Shown here piece after piece: positions 43,575-52,104 of a stretch of 64,000 bases of DNA (positions within the stretch are counted from its first letter, which is position 1; every line of letters starts with the position of its first letter). Under the pieces are notes generated by a model that worked only from the letters and a program-made list of their open reading frames with translations, had not been told where the DNA came from and did not search any database. The stretch comes from Rummeliibacillus pycnus (lineage in GTDB: Bacteria > Bacillota > Bacilli > Bacillales_A > Planococcaceae), in NCBI RefSeq assembly GCF_002884495.1, contig NZ_KZ614145.1, forward strand, positions 3,114,423 to 3,178,422. Reading direction: 5' to 3'. The position numbers were made by a program, and so were the translations under genes.

Positions 43575-44435
43575 ATGGCAAAAGGTTTACTAGTATTTCA
43601 ATCTGATTTTGGCATAAGTGATGGAGCAGTTAGTGCAATGTATGGAGTAGCACATAGTGTAAATCCTGAATTGAAGATATATGATATAACACATCAAATT
43701 CCACAGTTTAGTATTTGGGAAGGAAGCTATCGTCTATTACAAACCGTGCAATATTGGCCAGAAGGTACCGTTTTTGTTTCTGTAGTAGACCCTGGTGTTG
43801 GATCGGATCGTAAAGCTGTTGTTGTCAAAACTGTAAATGACCAATATATTGTAACGCCTGATAACGGAACATTGACACATGTCAAACGTTATTATGGCAT
43901 TGCAGAAATTCGAGAAATCGATGAAACCATTAATCGTCTTCCGAATTCAGGTGAATCACATACATTTCATGGTCGAGATATTTTTGCCTATACAGGAGCG
44001 CGCCTAGCTTCAGGAGTAATAACATATGAACAAGTTGGACCGTCTTTAAAAGTTTCAGATATAGTAGAACTTCCTTTAAAAGAATCCACAATAGAAGAAG
44101 GCGTCATTACAGGAATCATTGATATTGTAGATAAACCTTTTGGAAATCTGTGGACAAATGTCCGTCGTAGTCAATTTAAGCGCATAGCAAAAAACTACGG
44201 AGATGCTTTCGAAGTAACTATTAGTACAGATCATCGTAAAATTTACCAAAGTATCATGACATATGGTCATTCTTTTGCCGATTTAAGGATAGGCGAGCCC
44301 CTTCTATATATTAATTCGTTAGACAATATTGGTATTGCCATTAACCAAGGTTCTTTTGCAGAAGCATATCACGTGGGTACAGGTACTAATTGGGAAGTAT
44401 CAATCCGCAAAGCACCGAAAATTATCTATATTTAG
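43575..44435 (+). CDS. S-adenosylmethionine hydrolase (DUF62 / SAM hydroxide adenosyltransferase)
   Basis: A 286-residue protein of the fluorinase/DUF62 family, whose common members split S-adenosylmethionine with water into adenosine and methionine. The hydroxide-activating triad is present with the right spacing: Asp72 and Arg79 in VVDPGVGSDRKA, and His132 in FHGRDIFAY. The N-terminal QSDFGISDGAV binds the adenosine part, and the C-terminal VGTGTNWEVSI is usual. GAGGAG abuts an upstream ATG, so ATG 43575 is the start. The Met-type T-box in front suggests induction when charged tRNA-Met is scarce, so the enzyme would return Met from SAM. Confidence 0.9.
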   Translation: MAKGLLVFQSDFGISDGAVSAMYGVAHSVNPELKIYDITHQIPQFSIWEGSYRLLQTVQYWPEGTVFVSVVDPGVGSDRKAVVVKTVNDQYIVTPDNGTLTHVKRYYGIAEIREIDETINRLPNSGESHTFHGRDIFAYTGARLASGVITYEQVGPSLKVSDIVELPLKESTIEEGVITGIIDIVDKPFGNLWTNVRRSQFKRIAKNYGDAFEVTISTDHRKIYQSIMTYGHSFADLRIGEPLLYINSLDNIGIAINQGSFAEAYHVGTGTNWEVSIRKAPKIIYI

Positions 44436-44472
44436 TTAGTTAATCTATCTATTAAATAAGCGACGAAATCTC

Positions 44473-44512
44473 AAAGATTTGACCAAAATATAGCTTGGTC
44501 AAATCTTTTTTT
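44473..44512 (+). terminator. Terminator after the SAM hydrolase gene
   Basis: A 14-bp perfect stem (44473-44486 with 44495-44508), 8-nt loop, then a T run. Confidence 0.93.
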
Positions 44513-44601
44513 GAGTGCCTATTTCCAGTTTTTCACCGTATAGCGTATACTTGAAGTATAAAAATAATACTTAGGTAAAATATATGAAGGAAGTGAAGTA
44601 A

Positions 44602-45681
44602 TTGACAAAAAAACTATGGTTCCAAGTGGGTGTTGGAATACTTCTAGCATTACTAATCTTGAAGTATTTCCTGGAGATTAAAGCCCTCTTTTATCCAATT
44701 GTCGTTATTTTAAGTGCTATATTCATCCCACTATTAGCAGGCGGTATTTTGTATTATGTAACTGAGCCAATTCAACGTTTCTTGGAAAAAAGGAAATTTC
44801 CACGTTGGGCAAGCATATTATCTATCATTGTTTTACTATGCTTGGTTGTCTATGCATTTATAGCAATTGTTGTACCACCTATAAACGATCAAATTAATAA
44901 TCTAGTTAAAACCACTCCGACTTTAGCAAAAGAGCTTTCTGATATGATCGACTATATTCTGAAGAATCGCGAAAATTTCCCTGATCAACTAAATGATACG
45001 ATCAATAAAGTAACGAGTTCAATTCAAGATTATGCAGTATTTACAAGTAAATTTTTAGTACAACTTATCTCAGGAATCGTTTCTGGTGCATTTGTTTTAA
45101 TTCTTGTACCATTTTTCTTTATCTACATGTTAAAAGATCACGAAAAATTTGCCCCAACTATTTATAATTTGTTTTCAGGGTCACGTCGTCAGTGGGTTAA
45201 GAAAACATTAAAAGAAATCGATGACGTGTTACGCAGCTATATACAAGGTCAATTATTGATTAGCTTAATACTAGCGATTATTATTTTTATAGGATTTAAA
45301 ATTATTGGGCTTGAGTATGCACTATTACTAGCTCTCTTTGCTTTCTTTATGAATATGGTGCCTTTCATAGGGCCATGGATTGCGCTTGTTCCTGCTGTTA
45401 TTGTGGGACTATTACATGATCCAATGCAAGCAGTATGGGTATGTGTTGTAACGCTTGTAGCTCAACAAATAGATAGTAATTTTATCACGCCAAATGTCAT
45501 GGGAAAAACATTAGATATCCATCCATTAACGGTGATCACCATTATTTTAGCAGCTGGTAATATTGCTGGATTTGTAGGGATTTTACTAGGAGTACCTTTG
45601 TATGCAGTAGGTAAAGTTGTTGTAAAGAATATCTATGAACACTGGAAGGAAATTCGATCAACAGCAACCAAGAATGTGTAG
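44602..45681 (+). CDS. AI-2E family transporter
   Basis: A 359-residue membrane protein of the AI-2E exporter superfamily (formerly UPF0118). About eight hydrophobic segments are visible, with the amphipathic stretch between segments 3 and 4 (residues about 98-145) typical of the family, the GQLLISLILA motif, and the block VPFIGPWIALVPAVIVGLL. QIDSNFITPNVMGKTLDIHP near the C terminus is the most conserved region. Members export autoinducer-2 or move ions and protons; the role here is open. The start is TTG with GAAGGAAG. The Nudix gene follows with almost no gap. Confidence 0.92.
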   Translation: MTKKLWFQVGVGILLALLILKYFLEIKALFYPIVVILSAIFIPLLAGGILYYVTEPIQRFLEKRKFPRWASILSIIVLLCLVVYAFIAIVVPPINDQINNLVKTTPTLAKELSDMIDYILKNRENFPDQLNDTINKVTSSIQDYAVFTSKFLVQLISGIVSGAFVLILVPFFFIYMLKDHEKFAPTIYNLFSGSRRQWVKKTLKEIDDVLRSYIQGQLLISLILAIIIFIGFKIIGLEYALLLALFAFFMNMVPFIGPWIALVPAVIVGLLHDPMQAVWVCVVTLVAQQIDSNFITPNVMGKTLDIHPLTVITIILAAGNIAGFVGILLGVPLYAVGKVVVKNIYEHWKEIRSTATKNV

Positions 45682-45690
45682 GTGAAACAC

Positions 45691-46314
45691 TTGGAAAGTG
45701 AGATTTTAAAAACTTTTGATGATCAACACCACCGGACAGGTGTTGCAACTAGAGCAGAAATTCATGCTAAAGGAATATGGCACGAAACCTTTCATTGTTG
45801 GCTGATTAGTGAAATAGCTGGGGAATATTATATGTATTTTCAGCTAAGAAGTGCTTCTAAAAAAGATTATCCATCCCTTTTCGATATTACAGCAGCAGGG
45901 CATTTATTGGCATCAGAAGTACCGGGTGATGGTATTAGAGAATTGAGGGAAGAATTAGGCTTACCAATCTCAACTAGAGATTTAGAGAAATTAGCAATTA
46001 TTCCAACAGTTATTGAACAGCCTCCAATGTTCGATCGTGAATTTGCGCATGTATATTTAGTTGTCAAATCTGAACAGTTTGAGAATTTCCATCTTCAGTT
46101 GGAAGAAGTAGCTGGAATTGTACGTGCAAAAATGATGGATGTGATGAACTTTATCGCTGGTAATACAGTTCAATTACATATTGAAGGCTTTGAAGTACTT
46201 GTAAATGGAGAGAAGAAAAGTCTAAATTTAATGGCAAAACCAGAGCATTTTGTCCGTTATAACGATTTCTATATGACTAAATTAATGAGTTTATTGAAAG
46301 ACAGATTCCAATAA
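45691..46314 (+). CDS. Nudix hydrolase, Idi-like
   Basis: A 207-residue Nudix-fold protein. The Nudix box is present at GHLLASEVPGDGIRELREEL (G-x5-E-x7-R-E-x-x-E-E pattern, with G-L after it). The N-terminal HRTGVATRAEIHAKGIWHET is shared with isopentenyl-diphosphate isomerase-like and YfcD-type Nudix proteins. It hydrolyses a nucleoside diphosphate-linked compound, substrate unknown. A GTG directly after the stop of the upstream gene is open, but AGGTGA is spaced correctly for TTG 45691. It is co-transcribed with the AI-2E family gene. Confidence 0.88.
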   Translation: MESEILKTFDDQHHRTGVATRAEIHAKGIWHETFHCWLISEIAGEYYMYFQLRSASKKDYPSLFDITAAGHLLASEVPGDGIRELREELGLPISTRDLEKLAIIPTVIEQPPMFDREFAHVYLVVKSEQFENFHLQLEEVAGIVRAKMMDVMNFIAGNTVQLHIEGFEVLVNGEKKSLNLMAKPEHFVRYNDFYMTKLMSLLKDRFQ

Positions 46315-46315
46315 C

Positions 46316-46359
46316 GAAATAGGCTGTGAAGATTACACAGCCTACTTCGTTCTTTTTAA
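46316..46359 (+). terminator. Terminator after the Nudix gene
   Basis: ACGAAA and TAGGCTGTG pair with CACAGCCTA and TTCGT with one mismatch, followed by TCTTTTT. Confidence 0.85.
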
Positions 46360-46486
46360 TTAGGTTCTGTTATATGAGCTTGCATTCATGAAATCCTAAC
46401 AGTACTGTTCAACGCAAGTTAGAAGCGCTTAAGATAGGAGAAAAATGCTATACTTAAATAGACTGTAAAGGACAAAGGAGTATACT

Positions 46487-46954
46487 ATGTTAACATTTGA
46501 ACAAAAGCAAAAAATCATTGAAAGTTTTCCAGAACTAACTCGCAAAGAAATATCAATGAATCGTTTAAATTACCATTTTGAAGGTAGCCAATATGATAAA
46601 AAAATTGTTGTTGAAAAATTACATCCGAATGGCAATGGTTTTGTCTATGTTGGAGATTTACTTCGTTACAACGCTGACGATAGAGGTCTAGTTAATATTC
46701 GTGATTTCTCAGAACAAGAATTACGTGAGGTAATTGAAGATTCTATTATGTATTTATCAGAAGTAGATGAGCCTGTTGAGGAAGTGAAAATTGAGCAAAT
46801 TTGGCGTAATCGCACAGGTGACCAATTACTTCTAGTCAATGATGCACCTTACTGGAATATTTATCATGGCTTTAATTTAGAAGAAAGTTTTGGTACACGA
46901 GATGATGCTGAAAATTATCTTCTTGAAGAAGGATTTAAACCATCTAACAAATAA
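46487..46954 (+). CDS. Conserved protein of unknown function
   Basis: A 155-residue, acidic, soluble protein with no signal peptide or membrane segment. The N-terminal half (QKQKIIESFPELTRKEISMN, then YVGDLLRYNADDRG) and the C-terminal half (GDQLLLVNDAPYWNIYHG, then EENYLLEEGF-like end) look like two small alpha/beta units. I do not recognise a named domain. RBS CAAAGGAG precedes the ATG. It lies 23 bases before a small membrane protein gene and shares its terminator. Confidence 0.8.
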   Translation: MLTFEQKQKIIESFPELTRKEISMNRLNYHFEGSQYDKKIVVEKLHPNGNGFVYVGDLLRYNADDRGLVNIRDFSEQELREVIEDSIMYLSEVDEPVEEVKIEQIWRNRTGDQLLLVNDAPYWNIYHGFNLEESFGTRDDAENYLLEEGFKPSNK

Positions 46955-46977
46955 CTTTAGGTGAGAGAGGGAAGAAG

Positions 46978-47169
46978 ATGTCAGGAAAGAAGGCGACATT
47001 GATTGTCGTTGGTATTGCTCTTGTTTGCGTGATTCTAATTTATTTATCAATTTTAGCCTTTTACAAAAATAACCCACATCAACCAAATCAGAAATCATTA
47101 AGTTTGACGCTTAGTGTGACACAGAACGAATTTGAGATCAAAAAAAGAGATTCTACGCTAATCCGATAG
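46978..47169 (+). CDS. Small single-pass membrane protein
   Basis: A 63-residue protein with one membrane helix near the N terminus (TLIVVGIALVCVILIYLSIL) and a polar C-terminal tail. RBS AGAGAGGG. The terminator stem overlaps the last codons (IKKRDSTLIR), which shows a compact operon end. No family is recognised. It is co-transcribed with the upstream gene of unknown function. Confidence 0.7.
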   Translation: MSGKKATLIVVGIALVCVILIYLSILAFYKNNPHQPNQKSLSLTLSVTQNEFEIKKRDSTLIR

Positions 47170-47181
47170 AATCTTTTTTTA
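47148..47181 (+). terminator. Terminator overlapping the end of the small membrane protein gene
   Basis: AGATTCTA (47148-47155) pairs with TAGAATCT (47167-47174), followed by seven T. Confidence 0.88.
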
Positions 47182-47190
47182 TGGGACAAT

Positions 47191-47220
47191 AAAAAAATCT
47201 GTCAGCTGGGGACAGATTTT
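47191..47220 (-). terminator. Terminator of the phosphate transport operon
   Basis: AAAATCTGTC pairs with GACAGATTTT; on the minus strand it ends in TTTTTTT. It lies 16 bases after the pit stop. Confidence 0.9.
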
Positions 47221-47235
47221 CAGCATATTGTTTTA

Positions 47236-48234
47236 TTATATAAATAAATTAAAAATGGAGAAGATTAATGCCCCTAGTAGTGCTGCAGTAGGCAATGTAA
47301 TAATCCAAGTAATGACGATTCTACGAGCAACGCCCCAGTGAACACCTTTAGCATTTTGGGCAGCACCTACACCCATAATAGCAGAAGAAATAACATGAGT
47401 TGTTGAGACTGGTAAATGTAGGCTAGTAGCGCCGTAGATGATTAAAGCAGATGATAAGTCAGCTGCGACTCCATTGACAGGGCGGATTTTCATGATCTTG
47501 CCACCCACGGTTTTGATGATTTTATAGCCACCAACTGAAGTACCTATCCCCATCGCAGCTGCACAAGCTACACGTACCCACATTGGAACAGCATCTCCAG
47601 TTTGGAAACCTGCAGCGATTAAAGCCATCGTAATAATCCCCATAGACTTTTGTGCATCATTTGTACCGTGTGAAAAAGATTGTAGAGCAGCTGTGAAAAT
47701 CTGTACTTTACGGAATCCTTTATTGGAACGGTACAAATTTAAGTTTTTAAATAATACTTTAAATAAAGACATCATCAAGAAACCGATGATGATAGCAATA
47801 AATGGCGAAAAGATTAAGCCTTTAATAATTTTGATAAAACCACCAAAGTTAATGGCATGAAAACCAGCTGCAGCAATTGCAGCGCCAGCTAATGAACCAA
47901 TGATAGCATGCGATGAACTAGATGGAATCCCAAGGTACCAAGTTAGTAAGTTCCATATTATTGCTGATAATAATGCTGCTAAAATAATATACGTACCATT
48001 GCTTAAAGCAAATGGGTCAACAATATCTTTTGCCAGTGCTTTGGCAACACCAGTAAATGTGATCGCACCGATAAAGTTCATTGATGCAGCTAAAATTACT
48101 GCTACACGAGGTGAAAGTGCACGAGTTGAAACAGTTGTAGCAATGGCATTTGCAGTATCATGAAAACCGTTTATGAAGTCAAATACTAGCGCGAATGTAA
48201 CAACAAGAACGGTTAAAATTATTATAGTATTCAT
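47236..48234 (-). CDS. pit: Low-affinity inorganic phosphate transporter (PiT family)
   Basis: A 332-residue PiT permease, moving metal-phosphate with H+ or Na+. The two inverted signature repeats are seen: DFINGFHDTANAIATTVSTR at the N terminus and SFSHGTNDAQKSMGIITMAL in the second half. About ten membrane segments; length matches Bacillus Pit. It lies 15 bases after the PhoU-like gene in one operon, the usual Bacillus arrangement. Confidence 0.95.
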   Translation of the reverse strand: MNTIIILTVLVVTFALVFDFINGFHDTANAIATTVSTRALSPRVAVILAASMNFIGAITFTGVAKALAKDIVDPFALSNGTYIILAALLSAIIWNLLTWYLGIPSSSSHAIIGSLAGAAIAAAGFHAINFGGFIKIIKGLIFSPFIAIIIGFLMMSLFKVLFKNLNLYRSNKGFRKVQIFTAALQSFSHGTNDAQKSMGIITMALIAAGFQTGDAVPMWVRVACAAAMGIGTSVGGYKIIKTVGGKIMKIRPVNGVAADLSSALIIYGATSLHLPVSTTHVISSAIMGVGAAQNAKGVHWGVARRIVITWIITLPTAALLGALIFSIFNLFI

Positions 48235-48249
48235 GTGTTTCTACAGCTC

Positions 48250-48870
48250 CTACGCATTACGCATTATGATAGTATCCATCGAATTGGCAACATTTTGACA
48301 ATAGTCAGCAACTTCTTCAAGTTGTTCGTAAATATCTTTAAATTGGATAATGCGGATAGGGTCTTTTTCATGTAAGAATAATTGTTTTATAGAAGTACGT
48401 AATACTTCATCACACTTACGTTCATAATCCTTAATGAGAATAGCATGTTCACGCATATTAATTAATTTTTTGTTTGTTAGATGTTCCATAGCAGTAGCGA
48501 TTTGATCTGTACTTAGTACAATATATTTTAGAAAATCTCTCATATAGTCATCAACTTCAGTAAGTGAGAACATTTCGAAGTGCGCGATACAGCCTTCGAT
48601 GCCATCTAAGACATCGTCCATACGTACAGCTAATTCTAAAATATCTTCACGTTCGATTGGTGTCATAAATGATTTATTTAACTTTTGGATTAGATCATGA
48701 ATTAACGAATCTCCATCAGTTTCATATTTCTTAAGTGTTACGCTAAGCTCTTTCAGGTCTGCAACGCCTGTAATTTTAAAATCATCAGCGTAATGAGTTG
48801 CCTCTTTTACATTTTGAGCAATCTTCAACAAAGCAGAGAAGAAAGGATCCTCTTTTTTTGAGCTAAACAT
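48250..48870 (-). CDS. PhoU-like DUF47 protein (YkaA-like)
   Basis: A 206-residue helical protein of the DUF47/PhoU-like family that regularly precedes PiT transporters. The repeated helices contain the metal-binding acidic pattern, for example REDILELAVRMDDVLDGIEG and DIYEQLEEVADYCQNVANS, both with E/D-x-x-x-D spacing. It is thought to regulate the permease. AGGAGG precedes the ATG. It is first in the operon; the 230 bases upstream hold only AT-rich promoter-like sequence before the divergent nfeD gene. Confidence 0.92.
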   Translation of the reverse strand: MFSSKKEDPFFSALLKIAQNVKEATHYADDFKITGVADLKELSVTLKKYETDGDSLIHDLIQKLNKSFMTPIEREDILELAVRMDDVLDGIEGCIAHFEMFSLTEVDDYMRDFLKYIVLSTDQIATAMEHLTNKKLINMREHAILIKDYERKCDEVLRTSIKQLFLHEKDPIRIIQFKDIYEQLEEVADYCQNVANSMDTIIMRNA

Positions 48871-49034
48871 ATAAAGCCTCCTATATATAAATCAATTTAA
48901 TCTTATTTTGAACGCAACTATAATCATAACAAATTGTTTGATAAATCAATACGAAAATTACACGAATTCCATCAAAATTTACATTCCCGTAACATAGGAT
49001 GTGCATATTTTCCAAGAAAATAATCAGAAAAAAA

Positions 49035-49060
49035 TGAAACTTTTCAATTAGGCATCCGTA
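49035..49060 (+). promoter_or_regulatory. Sigma-W promoter of the nfeD-floT operon
   Basis: TGAAAC (49035-49040), 16-nt spacer and CGTA (49057-49060) match the extracytoplasmic sigma-W consensus, 41 bases before the nfeD start. In B. subtilis the same operon (yuaF-floT-yuaI) is a sigma-W target. Confidence 0.88.
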
Positions 49061-49101
49061 TTACCTATTGAAAGAAAAAAGTAATCATCAAGGGGGTGAA
49101 G

Positions 49102-49632
49102 ATGATCGACATAAATTCTTGGTCCATTGAACAGTGGTATTTATATTCATTAATATTTTTAGCAATTTGTATGATTCTATATTTATTTTTTGGTGATATT
49201 GCAGATGGGGTTAGCGAAGGAATTCCATTTTTTAATCCAACTGTTATTTTGGCTTTCTTAACTTTTTTTGTGGCACTAGGGTTTATCTTCGAAACATTGA
49301 CATCGCTGAACAGCATTTTGATCGGTATTATTTCTGGAGTTATTGCAATAGTATTAGATGTTTTAGTTTATTTTTTTATCTTAATTCCGTTAAAGTCAGC
49401 CGAAGTCTCAATGGTTTATACTGAAGAATCATTAGGCGGTCAAGTAGGTAAGGTAATTGTGCCTATTCCTGTCGACGGTTTTGGTGAAGTAGTAGTTGAG
49501 ACAGTCAATGGCATTATCTCAAAACGTGCAACAAGCTATGATAACGTGGCCATACCTTATGATTCAAAGGTGCTCATCGTAGAAGTAGTAAAGGGAACTT
49601 TATATGTTAGGGAGTATGAGCCGTTATTTTAA
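49102..49632 (+). CDS. NfeD-like membrane protein (YuaF-like)
   Basis: A 176-residue protein with four hydrophobic segments in the first 105 residues and a C-terminal OB-fold-like NfeD domain (GGQVGKVIVPIPVDGFGEVVV to TLYVREYEPLF). YuaF-type NfeD proteins pair with flotillins and affect membrane fluidity. GTG 49096 is open, but AAGGGGG is better spaced for ATG 49102. It is first in a sigma-W operon; floT follows after 73 bases. Confidence 0.9.
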   Translation: MIDINSWSIEQWYLYSLIFLAICMILYLFFGDIADGVSEGIPFFNPTVILAFLTFFVALGFIFETLTSLNSILIGIISGVIAIVLDVLVYFFILIPLKSAEVSMVYTEESLGGQVGKVIVPIPVDGFGEVVVETVNGIISKRATSYDNVAIPYDSKVLIVEVVKGTLYVREYEPLF

Positions 49633-49705
49633 TAAGAGGTTTTTAATGAAATAAAGCTAAAAACATATAGTTAAGAGTCATAACTTAAGAAGGAGGAATT
49701 TTGAA

Positions 49706-51241
49706 ATGTTTCCATTATTGATTGTCGGTGCCATTGTAGTTGTCATTTTGTTAGCGATTATTGGAGTTTATGTTACAAAATATCGTACTGCGGGTCCAGA
49801 TGAAGCATTAATCGTAACAGGTAGTTACCTAGGATCAAAAAATGTACATACGGATGAATCGGGGAATCGTATTAAAATCATTCGTGGTGGGGGTACTTTT
49901 GTATTACCGGTATTCCAACAAGCAGAGCCTTTAAGCTTACTTTCCAGTAAATTAGAAGTTACAACACCGGAAGTTTATACAGAACAAGGTGTACCTGTAA
50001 TGGCAGATGGGATCGCGATTATCAAAATTGGTGGTTCTATAGGAGAAATTGCAACAGCAGCTGAGCAGTTTTTAGGGAAACCAAAAGAAGAACGTGAAAA
50101 CGAGGCAAGAGAAGTATTAGAAGGTCATTTACGCTCTATTTTAGGATCAATGACTGTAGAAGAAATTTATAAAAACCGCGATAAATTCTCACAAGAAGTT
50201 CAACGTGTTGCATCACAAGATTTAGCAAAGATGGGCTTAACCATTGTATCCTTTACCATAAAAGATGTACGAGATAAAAATGGATACCTAGATTCACTAG
50301 GAAAGCCAAGAATCGCACAAGTTAAACGCGATGCGGATATTGCTACAGCAGAAGCAGAAAAAGAAACCCGTATTAAGCGTGCAGAAGCCGATAAAGAAGC
50401 CCAAAAAGCAGAGCTTGAACGTGCTACTGAAATTGCTGAAGCAGAAAAAGAAAATCAATTGAAAGTCGCTGAATACCGCAGAGAGCAAGATATTGCGAAG
50501 GCACGTGCTGACCAAGCTTATGAGTTGGAAACTGCACGTTCAAAACAAGAAGTCACTGAGCAAGAAATGCAGATTCGAATTATTGAACGTCAAAAGCAAA
50601 TTGAGTTAGAAGAAAAAGAGATTTTACGTCGAGAGAAACAATATGATTCAGAAGTTAAGAAAAAAGCAGATGCAGATCGTTATGCAATTGAACAAAATGC
50701 AGCAGCTGAAAAGATGAAACAACTAGCGCAAGCAGATGCAGAGAAATATCGTATCGAAGCAAAAGCTAAAGCAGAAGCAGAGAAAATTCGCTTAGATGGT
50801 TTGGCAAAAGCTGATTCTGAGAAAGCACAAGGGGAGACAGAAGCTGAAATTATTCGTTTAAAAGGTTTAGCAGAAGCAGAAGCAAAACGCAAGATTGCAG
50901 AGGCCTTTGAACAGTTTGGGCAAGCGGCTGTATTAGATATGATTATCCGAATGATGCCTGAATATGCAAAACAAGTAGCTAGTCCATTATCTAATATCGA
51001 TAAGATTACAGTTGTTGATACTGGTAGCGGTGAAAATGGTGGAGCCAATAAAGTAACAGGTTATGCAACAGATTTAATGGCAACTTTACAAGAAACATTA
51101 AAAGCTTCATCAGGTATCGATATGAAAGAAATGCTAGAAAATTATTCTGGTAAATATACAATTCGCCCAAGTATTGAGCGTTTGGCGGATGGCGTACAGA
51201 AGACAAATAGTGCATCTACTGCCGCTACAACAGAAGATTAA
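49706..51241 (+). CDS. floT: Flotillin FloT (YuaG-like)
   Basis: A 511-residue flotillin. An N-terminal membrane segment (residues about 3-24) leads into an SPFH/PHB domain (about 25-220), followed by a long coiled coil rich in Ala-Glu-Lys repeats (about 220-390) and a C-terminal oligomerisation region. It organises functional membrane microdomains. RBS AAGGAGG. The operon lacks the third gene (yuaI) found in B. subtilis, as a terminator follows at once. Confidence 0.94.
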   Translation: MFPLLIVGAIVVVILLAIIGVYVTKYRTAGPDEALIVTGSYLGSKNVHTDESGNRIKIIRGGGTFVLPVFQQAEPLSLLSSKLEVTTPEVYTEQGVPVMADGIAIIKIGGSIGEIATAAEQFLGKPKEERENEAREVLEGHLRSILGSMTVEEIYKNRDKFSQEVQRVASQDLAKMGLTIVSFTIKDVRDKNGYLDSLGKPRIAQVKRDADIATAEAEKETRIKRAEADKEAQKAELERATEIAEAEKENQLKVAEYRREQDIAKARADQAYELETARSKQEVTEQEMQIRIIERQKQIELEEKEILRREKQYDSEVKKKADADRYAIEQNAAAEKMKQLAQADAEKYRIEAKAKAEAEKIRLDGLAKADSEKAQGETEAEIIRLKGLAEAEAKRKIAEAFEQFGQAAVLDMIIRMMPEYAKQVASPLSNIDKITVVDTGSGENGGANKVTGYATDLMATLQETLKASSGIDMKEMLENYSGKYTIRPSIERLADGVQKTNSASTAATTED

Positions 51242-51248
51242 TGAATCA

Positions 51249-51298
51249 AAAGATTGCTCTTTTAACCAAAAATATCTGGTTGAAGAGTGATCTTTTTT
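51249..51298 (+). terminator. Terminator after floT
   Basis: AAAGAT, CTCTT and AACC in the 5' arm pair with GGTT, AGAG and ATCTTT in the 3' arm with small internal loops, then a T run. Confidence 0.85.
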
Positions 51299-51415
51299 GT
51301 TAAAAATGAAAAGAGTTACATTGCAATTATGTACACTCAATAATTCTCTTTTTTGTCATGATATTGTAATCTTCTACTAAGGTATAATAAAGAAAAAGCC
51401 TAAAGGAGTATGAAT

Positions 51416-51943
51416 GTGAAGAAACAATGGTTATCCGTATTATTAGCAAGCATATTGTTATTAGCAGCCTGTGGCAACAATACAGATGAGTCATCAAAAG
51501 AAAATCATACAAATCAAAAAAAGACCAATACAACAGAAACATCACAAAATCAACATACTTTAGCTAATGGAGATATACAAGAACAAACAACATCACGGGA
51601 TCAGTTACCTAGTTTTTTAGACGATAAATCAGATGATTTAAAATTGGTTTATCAAGCTGCAGGTAAAGCCACTGATGTGTTGAAATGGATGCCTTGCTAT
51701 TGTGGATGTGCTGAAAGTGCAGATCATAAAAGTAATTTGAATTGCTTTATTAAAGAAGTAAAAGACAATGGTTCAGTTGTCTGGGATGATCATGGCACAC
51801 GTTGTATTGTCTGTGTTGAAATTGCCATCAAATCCATCAAACAAGCCCAAGAAGGAGCTTCTTTAAAAGAAATTCGTCAGCAAATTGATGATGATTATAA
51901 AGAAGGTTACGCAAAACCTACACCAACACCAATGCCATCATAG
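51416..51943 (+). CDS. PCYCGC-motif lipoprotein
   Basis: A 175-residue lipoprotein: lipobox LLLAAC (Cys19), a polar spacer rich in Asn, Thr and Gln, then the PCYCGC domain (KWMPCYCGCAESADHKS, Cys in NCFIKE, and DHGTRCIVCVEIA). The six cysteines plus histidines suggest metal or heme handling at the cell surface; no member's function is firmly known to me. AAAGGAG is spaced 7 nt before GTG 51416, better than the overlapping ATG at 51410. The tail PTPTPMPS is proline-rich. Confidence 0.9.
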   Translation: MKKQWLSVLLASILLLAACGNNTDESSKENHTNQKKTNTTETSQNQHTLANGDIQEQTTSRDQLPSFLDDKSDDLKLVYQAAGKATDVLKWMPCYCGCAESADHKSNLNCFIKEVKDNGSVVWDDHGTRCIVCVEIAIKSIKQAQEGASLKEIRQQIDDDYKEGYAKPTPTPMPS

Positions 51944-52104
51944 TAGTTGTACGGTTTTAGTATTCAGATAGAAGTTAGAAATTTCACTTTTTTACATGGT
52001 TTTTACTATGTTTTAAACAGAATACAAGACAATCGAAGGAGAAAACGCTATCATATGAATGAGTGGGAACAAAACTCGTAGCAAAAGAAATGGAGATGAA
52101 TATC

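Noticed and set aside
50330-50900. Repeated GCAGAAGC-type words in floT
   Set aside because: They encode Ala-Glu heptads of a coiled coil and are not a DNA repeat or CRISPR.
50297-51048. Long antisense frames opposite floT (72 and 122 codons)
   Set aside because: Mirror image of the Ala/Glu/Lys repeat codons of the flotillin coiled coil; composition is Ser/Phe/Ala-rich with no ribosome site.
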